Shown here piece by piece: positions 6,057 through 9,645 of a DNA stretch of 9,645 nucleotides. The position numbers and the translations under genes were made by a program. The stretch lies in contig MEXE01000022.1 in the NCBI GenBank assembly GCA_001775555.1, positions 1 through 9,645 on the forward strand, read 5' to 3'. The notes beneath the pieces were generated by a model that worked only from the letters and a program-made list of their open reading frames with translations, had not been told where the DNA came from and ran no database searches. The stretch is from Candidatus Amesbacteria bacterium RBG_19FT_COMBO_48_16. Lineage in GTDB: Bacteria > Patescibacteriota > Microgenomatia > CAZETR01 > Amesbacteraceae. How positions within the stretch are numbered: position 1 is the first letter of the stretch; each line of letters begins with the position of its first letter.

Positions 6057-6595
6057 CATCCTCCATCACCCCCCAGATTAAAAATATTCTCCCCGACCTT
6101 CTTAATGAGTACTCCGACCTCATACCCGCAGATTCAAAATCCACCGTTTTAAACTACAGCGGGCAAGACGGATTAAAACAGGTCACTCTCAACTCTCTTA
6201 CAGCTAAAAACGAGTTGGTAATCTTTGAAATTGGAACAATGTCCTCATTTCTGGATTATGATTTCAGCGAAAAGGTCAGAAAAATATTTGTCGATAAGAA
6301 AATCAAGGTCAGGGAAATCACCAATCACGACTCACAGGATCCTTGGACCCAAGTGGAAGAATTTGTAAAAAAATTCTGGGATTGCCGGTATATTAATCCG
6401 CAAACATTAAAAATAGATATCGAAACCCTGGTATACAACGACACAGTTGCCTTATACAGCTACAAAAACGGCCATATATTCTGTGTCGAAATCCGCAATC
6501 CCAACCTCGCCAAAATGCAAAAACAAATGTTTGATTTCGTCTGGTCCCAAGCCAAAAAACTCAAAATTGGCCCGGGAGGGTCTACTAGTTTATGA
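6053..6595 (+). CDS. TrmB-type effector (PLD-like) domain protein without HTH
   Basis: 180-residue protein that I place, with moderate certainty, with the C-terminal effector domain of TrmB-type transcriptional regulators. The evidence is the pattern in the second half: a CRYINPQ-type turn (111-117), a strand LVYNDTVALYSY (126-137), then CVEIRNPNLAKMQKQMFDFVWSQAKKL (144-170), which is the closing strand and helix ending in an FDxxWxxA-like motif common in such domains. The N-terminal half (1-60) shows no recognisable winged helix, so DNA binding by this polypeptide alone is doubtful. It sits between the AlkD-like and SDR genes with 4-nt ATGA overlaps on both sides, so it is co-translated with them. 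It may be a ligand sensor acting through a partner or a decayed regulator. Membership in TrmB is an inference by pattern only. Confidence 0.65.
   Translation: MTSSITPQIKNILPDLLNEYSDLIPADSKSTVLNYSGQDGLKQVTLNSLTAKNELVIFEIGTMSSFLDYDFSEKVRKIFVDKKIKVREITNHDSQDPWTQVEEFVKKFWDCRYINPQTLKIDIETLVYNDTVALYSYKNGHIFCVEIRNPNLAKMQKQMFDFVWSQAKKLKIGPGGSTSL
6574..6580 (+). promoter_or_regulatory. Possible Shine-Dalgarno site for the SDR gene
   Basis: GGGAGGG lies 11 nt before the ATG at 6592, inside the end of the preceding gene. It is the best Shine-Dalgarno-like match before any start in the plus-strand operon, although the spacing is on the long side. It stands out because the other starts have none. It may help reinitiation at this overlap. 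Confidence 0.4.
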
Positions 6596-7326
6596 GAAAA
6601 ACCGCCTTAGTCACCGGGGCCAGTCGGGGTATAGGTGCAGCCATAACCGGAAAACTTATCCGGGAAGGATACTCAGTTGTGGGTATTCACAAAGGATCTA
6701 CTCACCCCCGATCTCTTCCCAATTTGGAAATGCACGTCGTAGACCTAAGTAAAAATACCCAAATCAAGAGATTTTTAGAAACTGTAAAAACTCGACACTT
6801 CGATGCCATAATTCACAACGCCGGAATCATTAAATTCGAACCTCCAGAAGGAATAGATATTGATATCTGGTACGAAACTCTTGCTACCAATCTCACCCCT
6901 GCCGTTTTATTAACCGAAGGCCTACTGTCAAACATAAACAAGGGTGGATCAATCGTGAATATTAGTAGCACAGACAGTTTTGTCGGGTCTTTTAGTAGTT
7001 TAGCGTACTCGGCAACTAAGGCAGCCCTCAACAACCTCACCAAAAGCCTGGCCGTAAAACTTGGTAAAAGAAATATCAGGGTCAACGCCATCGCCCCGGG
7101 CTGGGTCGACACCGGTGGAGGAATGCTCTTACCCTCCTCTCGACAGGCAGCAGAACTAACCCCCCTAGGTCGATTAGCAAAACCAGAAGAGATAGCTGAA
7201 GTTGTTTATTTCCTCATCTCTTCCCAAGCCAGTTTTATAACTGGTGCCACAATCGTGGTCGATGGCGGTTATAGTTGCGTTGATTATGTAATGAAAAAAG
7301 AAGCTGAAGAAGTTTCACCGATTTAA
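6592..7326 (+). CDS. Short-chain dehydrogenase/reductase (classical SDR)
   Basis: 244-residue classical SDR, an NAD(P)-dependent oxidoreductase with a Rossmann fold. Cofactor motif TGASRGIG is at 8-15, the structural NAG at 76-78, and the full catalytic tetrad is present: Asn100 (ATNLT), Ser126 (NISST), Tyr139 and Lys143 (YSATK). IAPGWVDT (167-174) and ITGATIVVDGGY (216-227) are the usual C-terminal landmarks, followed by a charged ~17-residue tail. Length is typical (about 250). It resembles FabG-type 3-oxoacyl reductases and sugar or alcohol dehydrogenases equally; sequence alone does not give the substrate. It overlaps the TrmB-like gene by 4 nt and is followed after 3 nt by the broken aldo/keto reductase, so the two oxidoreductases were probably meant to work in one pathway. 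Confidence 0.92.
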   Translation: MRKTALVTGASRGIGAAITGKLIREGYSVVGIHKGSTHPRSLPNLEMHVVDLSKNTQIKRFLETVKTRHFDAIIHNAGIIKFEPPEGIDIDIWYETLATNLTPAVLLTEGLLSNINKGGSIVNISSTDSFVGSFSSLAYSATKAALNNLTKSLAVKLGKRNIRVNAIAPGWVDTGGGMLLPSSRQAAELTPLGRLAKPEEIAEVVYFLISSQASFITGATIVVDGGYSCVDYVMKKEAEEVSPI

Positions 7327-7329
7327 ATT

Positions 7330-8370
7330 ATGCAGTACCGTACTCTTGGCAAAACCAGTCTCAAAGTTTCCGAAGTGGGCATTGGCACTTGGCAACTGGC
7401 AGACGACCCCGACTGCTGGGTGGGGACCGATCTTTCTGAAAGCCTCAAATCACTGTATAAATTTGTTGAACTCGGCGGCAATTTTGTCGACACCGCTTGG
7501 GGCTATGGCTATTCGGAATCCGACGGCCGTCATCGCTCGGAAGAGTTAATCGGTAAATTTCTCCTGGAGTCCAATAAAAGGGACCAACTAATTATTGCTT
7601 CCAAAGTGCCTCCCAAAAATTGGACCTGGCCGGCCTTCAGAGGTGTTCCTATCTCCGAAATCTTTCCTCCCGAATGGATTACTAAATGTGTTGACGACTC
7701 CCTCGCCAGTCTTGGGCTGGAGACAATTGATCTTATGCAGTTTCACGTCTGGCAGGATGACTTTGCTGATAACGATGACTGGAAAACCACCATTCAGAAA
7801 ATTACCCAAGCCGGAAAAGTCAAATATTGGGGTATATCCGTTAATGATTACCAACCTTCTAATTGCCTTAAAACCCTTGATACTGGCTTAATTTCTACTA
7901 TTCAATTCATCTTTAACATCTTTCACTAAAAACCCACCGAAAAACTCTTGCCCTATGCCGCCAAAAATAACATCGGTTTAATTGCTCGTGTGCCTTTGGA
8001 TGAAGGTGGTCTAACCGGCAAGTTTACGACCAGTACCCAATTTTCTGATGGCGACTTCCGCCGGCAATACTTCAACCCGGATCACTTAGCCCAACTAGTT
8101 TCTCGCACCAATGCCCTGAAAAAATTGCTCGGCAACGAAGCCCAAGACTTAGTCGAGCTTTCCCTGCGTTACCTCCTCTCCTGGGACGCTGTTTCCACCG
8201 TTATTCCCGGTATGCGTAAAGTTTCATACGTTAAATCAAACACCTCTGTTTCCGACGGCCGCAAACTATCAGCAAAACTTTTGGCCGAGCTTAAAAATCA
8301 CGCCTGGGAGCGTAACTTCTACTCTGGCCTTGACCCCGCACTTAAAGATTATAATTTCGTGGAGCTTTAA
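7330..8370 (+). pseudogene. Aldo/keto reductase split by one in-frame TAA
   Basis: A complete aldo/keto reductase frame of about 346 codons interrupted at codon 200 by TAA (7927-7929). The first part (7330-7929) holds the whole catalytic tetrad: Asp54 and Tyr59 (VDTAWGYGY), Lys92 (ASKVPP), His139 (MQFHVW). The second part continues in the same frame, with PYAAKNNIGLIARVPLDEGG, LTGKF and the NADP-binding end VIPGMRKVSYVKSN. Across the stop the family reads roughly YNIFxQxPxEKLLP; here it reads FNIFH-stop-KPTEKLLP, so a glutamine codon CAA has probably become TAA by one C-to-T change. No frameshift is involved. Without the C-terminal part the barrel and cofactor site would be incomplete. It could be a recent nonsense mutation, a strain variant, or a sequencing error. 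It is the last gene of the operon. Confidence 0.85.
7927..7929 (+). other. Premature in-frame ochre stop in the aldo/keto reductase
   Basis: TAA occupies the position where relatives typically have glutamine. The reading frame is open on both sides and both sides encode matching parts of the same family. Re-initiation could occur at the ATG within the TTGCCCTATG segment, but that ATG is out of frame; the nearest in-frame start downstream is TTG at 7948, which would give only a C-terminal fragment. Confidence 0.8.
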
Positions 8371-8809
8371 TCTTCTCGACATCTTCCACACTAATCCACC
8401 CAGCCATTATCCCGAACCCCTTTTTGTTTATCCCAAACGGCTCTATAGCCGTCGTACTCGAGTTTGCAACCAAACGAGAGTTAACGGATATATAACCAGC
8501 GCTGTTTACGGCTGCAAACCGGAATACGTTGGGTATATCCTTTCCGGATTTTCCAACTTCCGCGCCATACTTATCCAATAAAGCCCGCACTTTTTCAGGA
8601 TTTAGGCTCTCAAATTGTTCGACGCCTTTTACTCTCGCCATTCCACATATTGCTTCCCCGGCATTTTTAAAGTAAACCGTATCTCCCGCCCGGATTTTTC
8701 CCCACGGAGCAGATTTGTTTATGTACCACCTTGACTCGATCGTTTTCTCCCCGGAGAGAATTTTCGCTGTCATTCCCCAGCTTTTCCTCATTATCGCCAC
8801 ATAGTCCAT
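8342..8809 (-). CDS. ASCH/PUA-like domain protein, unknown function
   Basis: About 155 residues, beginning MDYVAIMRKSWG. The segment TAKILSGEKTIESRWYINKSAPWGKIRAGDTVYFKN matches the ASCH pattern: a substrate- or RNA-binding PUA-like beta barrel with a conserved SGEKTIESR-type motif and GDxVYF strand, followed by a Gly-rich strand (CGMARVKGVEQF). ASCH domains are associated with RNA handling, and some members act as ribonucleases or amidohydrolases, but no specific activity follows here. Start choice: ATG at 8809 begins the domain cleanly and has GGAGG 15 nt upstream; a GTG at 8839 would add 10 residues (MLLWRLRSDF). The frame is open still farther up, to 8893, without a standard start. Its 3' end overlaps the aldo/keto reductase tail by 29 bp. 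Confidence 0.75.
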   Translation of the reverse strand: MDYVAIMRKSWGMTAKILSGEKTIESRWYINKSAPWGKIRAGDTVYFKNAGEAICGMARVKGVEQFESLNPEKVRALLDKYGAEVGKSGKDIPNVFRFAAVNSAGYISVNSRLVANSSTTAIEPFGINKKGFGIMAGWISVEDVEKIKAPRNYNL

Positions 8810-8884
8810 AAAATCAGAGCGCAACCTCCATAGTAACACTTTCTCATCCGATATTGCAGCCTTTTCTTTTTCCGGGAAGTAACC

Positions 8885-8890
8885 TCTAAT
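8885..8890 (+). promoter_or_regulatory. Candidate -10 box before the small plus-strand ORF
   Basis: TCTAAT matches the -10 consensus at five of six positions and ends 7 nt before the ATG at 8898, the same geometry as the stronger boxes in this window. It lies in an AT-rich run (TAATTAATTAA) where chance matches are easier. No -35 element is evident. Confidence 0.35.
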
Positions 8891-8897
8891 TAATTAA

Positions 8898-9125
8898 ATG
8901 GCTTTTTCGGGAGAAACCGATCATTTCATTCCCTTCCGGGTTATCAGGCAGAAAAACCACACCTGGCAGGAAACCCTCCGCAAGTGGCAACAGCGCCAAA
9001 ACGGTCGCAGGAAACGAGCAGATATTCCCATCGGAGTTATTATCAATAATGGCCATCATGTCCCCACGACTAGCCCGGAAAATCTCTCCCGCCTTCGCCA
9101 AATAATCAAGCGAAACGGTCGATAG
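8898..9125 (+). CDS. Small basic hypothetical protein (doubtful)
   Basis: I do not recognise this 75-residue frame. It is rich in Arg, Lys, Gln and His (HTWQETLRKWQQRQNGRRKR, then a RLRQIIKRNGR end), with no signal peptide or membrane helix, which would suit a nucleic-acid-binding protein. Support for its being real: a TCTAAT box 7 nt before the ATG, and the fact that it fills the only sizeable gap in an otherwise gapless window. Against it: no known motif, a 20-bp overlap with the end of RNase HII on the other strand, and a competing minus-strand frame of similar length over the same bases (8886-9101, TTG start). If neither is coding, 8840-9105 is simply an intergenic region between two minus-strand genes. 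Confidence 0.4.
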   Translation: MAFSGETDHFIPFRVIRQKNHTWQETLRKWQQRQNGRRKRADIPIGVIINNGHHVPTTSPENLSRLRQIIKRNGR

Positions 9126-9645
9126 TTTTTCTCAACACTGTCGTCACAAACACACTCCGGTGATACTTGACCATTCCGTGCTCCCTAATGGCCTCCACAT
9201 GATGGCTGGTTCCATACCCCATATTTATTTTCCAGCCGTATTGCGGATGCTCTTTATGAAGTTGCAGCATCAGCCTGTCCCGTGTCACTTTGGCCACGAT
9301 AGAGGCTGCCATCACGCACTTTCTCGTCCTGTCCGCTCCGATCACGCACTTAACTCGACTGTTTTTAATTCTCCCCAACTTCAAATTACCATCAACTATA
9401 TATTTTTTCGCTTCAATTTTTTTAATCAATCTCCTAAATATTTCTTTGTTCGCCCACCCTATTCCCTGGTTATTTATCTGCCTCGCCGAGATTATTTCCA
9501 CCGCCACCTCCGCCCCGGAATTAATAATTTCTTTATACGCCCTTTCCCTCTGTAATTTATTTAATTTTTTCGAATCTTTGAGATTTGAGATTTTGATTTT
9601 GGGATTTAGAGCAACGGCGGCTGCGACAAGCGGACCTGCCAGCGG
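9106..9645 (-). CDS. rnhB: Ribonuclease HII, 5' end outside window
   Basis: C-terminal 179 residues of RNase HII, which cuts the RNA strand of RNA-DNA hybrids and single ribonucleotides in DNA. The frame is open to the window edge and starts with PLAGPLVAAAV, directly after where the family's DEAGRG motif belongs, so only about 10-20 residues are missing. Then follow LKDSKKL (22-28 of the visible part), IVDGN with catalytic Asp85, MAASIVAKVTRDRLM with catalytic Asp123, MGYGTSHHVEAI (142-153) and the closing HRSVF. The other two catalytic residues (the Asp-Glu of the first motif) must lie outside. A GTG at 9507 is internal, not the start. Stop TGA 9108-9106 overlaps the end of the doubtful small plus-strand ORF. 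Identification is secure. Confidence 0.93.
   Translation of the reverse strand, partial: PLAGPLVAAAVALNPKIKISNLKDSKKLNKLQRERAYKEIINSGAEVAVEIISARQINNQGIGWANKEIFRRLIKKIEAKKYIVDGNLKLGRIKNSRVKCVIGADRTRKCVMAASIVAKVTRDRLMLQLHKEHPQYGWKINMGYGTSHHVEAIREHGMVKYHRSVFVTTVLRKTIDRFA

Noticed and set aside
7927..7929. Alternative genetic code explaining the in-frame stop in the aldo/keto reductase
   Set aside because: The codon is TAA, not the TGA recoded in Gracilibacteria/Absconditabacteria, and both TAA and TGA end other genes in the window at sensible positions.
8359..8391. GTGGA...TCCAC inverted repeat near the end of the aldo/keto reductase as a terminator
   Set aside because: The stem is only 5 bp with a loop of over 20 nt, and no T run follows it.
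8886..9101. Minus-strand frame of 71 codons with a TTG start directly after RNase HII
   Set aside because: It has no recognisable motif, a weak start codon and no promoter or ribosome-binding signal; the plus-strand frame over the same bases has a better-placed -10 box. Kept only as an alternative.
9505..9507. GTG as the start of RNase HII
   Set aside because: The frame continues to the window edge and encodes conserved RNase HII residues (PLAGP, KDSKKL) upstream of it.
1..9645. CRISPR arrays, tRNA/rRNA genes, insertion sequences, toxin-antitoxin or defence loci
   Set aside because: I saw no spaced direct repeats, cloverleaf-like segment, transposase motif or paired toxin/antitoxin pattern on either strand; nearly all bases are taken by the listed genes.

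Overview
The window looks like a chromosomal segment of a very compact bacterial genome, most likely a Candidate Phyla Radiation (Patescibacteria) lineage of the Microgenomates type. This is inferred from several signs. Genes are packed end to end, with 4-nt start/stop overlaps and gaps of 2-21 nt. Most starts lack a Shine-Dalgarno sequence. TATAAT boxes sit only 6-8 nt before start codons, as expected for leaderless mRNAs. The proteins resemble families I associate with that group: an M29 aminopeptidase, a YerC-like TrpR protein, a short RmuC, a stand-alone phosphohistidine swivel protein and an ASCH-like protein. TGA ends several genes here, so the Gracilibacteria/Absconditabacteria recoded code does not apply. 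The organism assignment is an inference, not a demonstrated fact.

Layout. At the left edge (2-1141, +) is the 3' part of an M29 metallo-aminopeptidase. It converges and overlaps with a minus-strand pair: a small four-helix membrane protein (1813-1511) followed by a TrpR/YerC-like DNA-binding protein (1496-1110). Thirteen bases separate the membrane protein from the divergent rmuC gene (1827-2843, +). rmuC meets, tail to tail with a 2-nt gap, a minus-strand gene for a 460-residue protein ending in a PEP-utiliser phosphohistidine domain (4228-2846). That gene diverges from a RibD-C/dihydrofolate-reductase-like gene (4252-4776, +). The 23 bp between them contain a perfect palindrome, ATTATAAT, that supplies a -10 box to both strands.

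From 4798 to 8370 (+) runs one apparent operon: peptide deformylase, an AlkD-like DNA glycosylase, a TrmB-type sensor domain without a DNA-binding domain, a short-chain dehydrogenase, and an aldo/keto reductase broken by one in-frame TAA. The first three junctions are ATGA overlaps and the last is a 3-nt gap. The right end holds an ASCH-like protein (minus), a doubtful small plus-strand ORF, and the 3' part of RNase HII (minus), which runs off the window. 

Functionally this is housekeeping and accessory material: protein N-terminal processing, peptide turnover, DNA repair and maintenance (RmuC, AlkD-like, RNase HII), and redox enzymes of unknown substrate. I see no CRISPR array, no tRNA or rRNA, no insertion sequence and no clear defence system. 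The most informative signals are the promoter architecture (leaderless, in one case bidirectional), the single nonsense codon in the aldo/keto reductase, and the composition shifts between adjacent genes. No stretch longer than 300 bases lacks a gene. The only sparse part, 8840-9105, holds just the doubtful small ORF.
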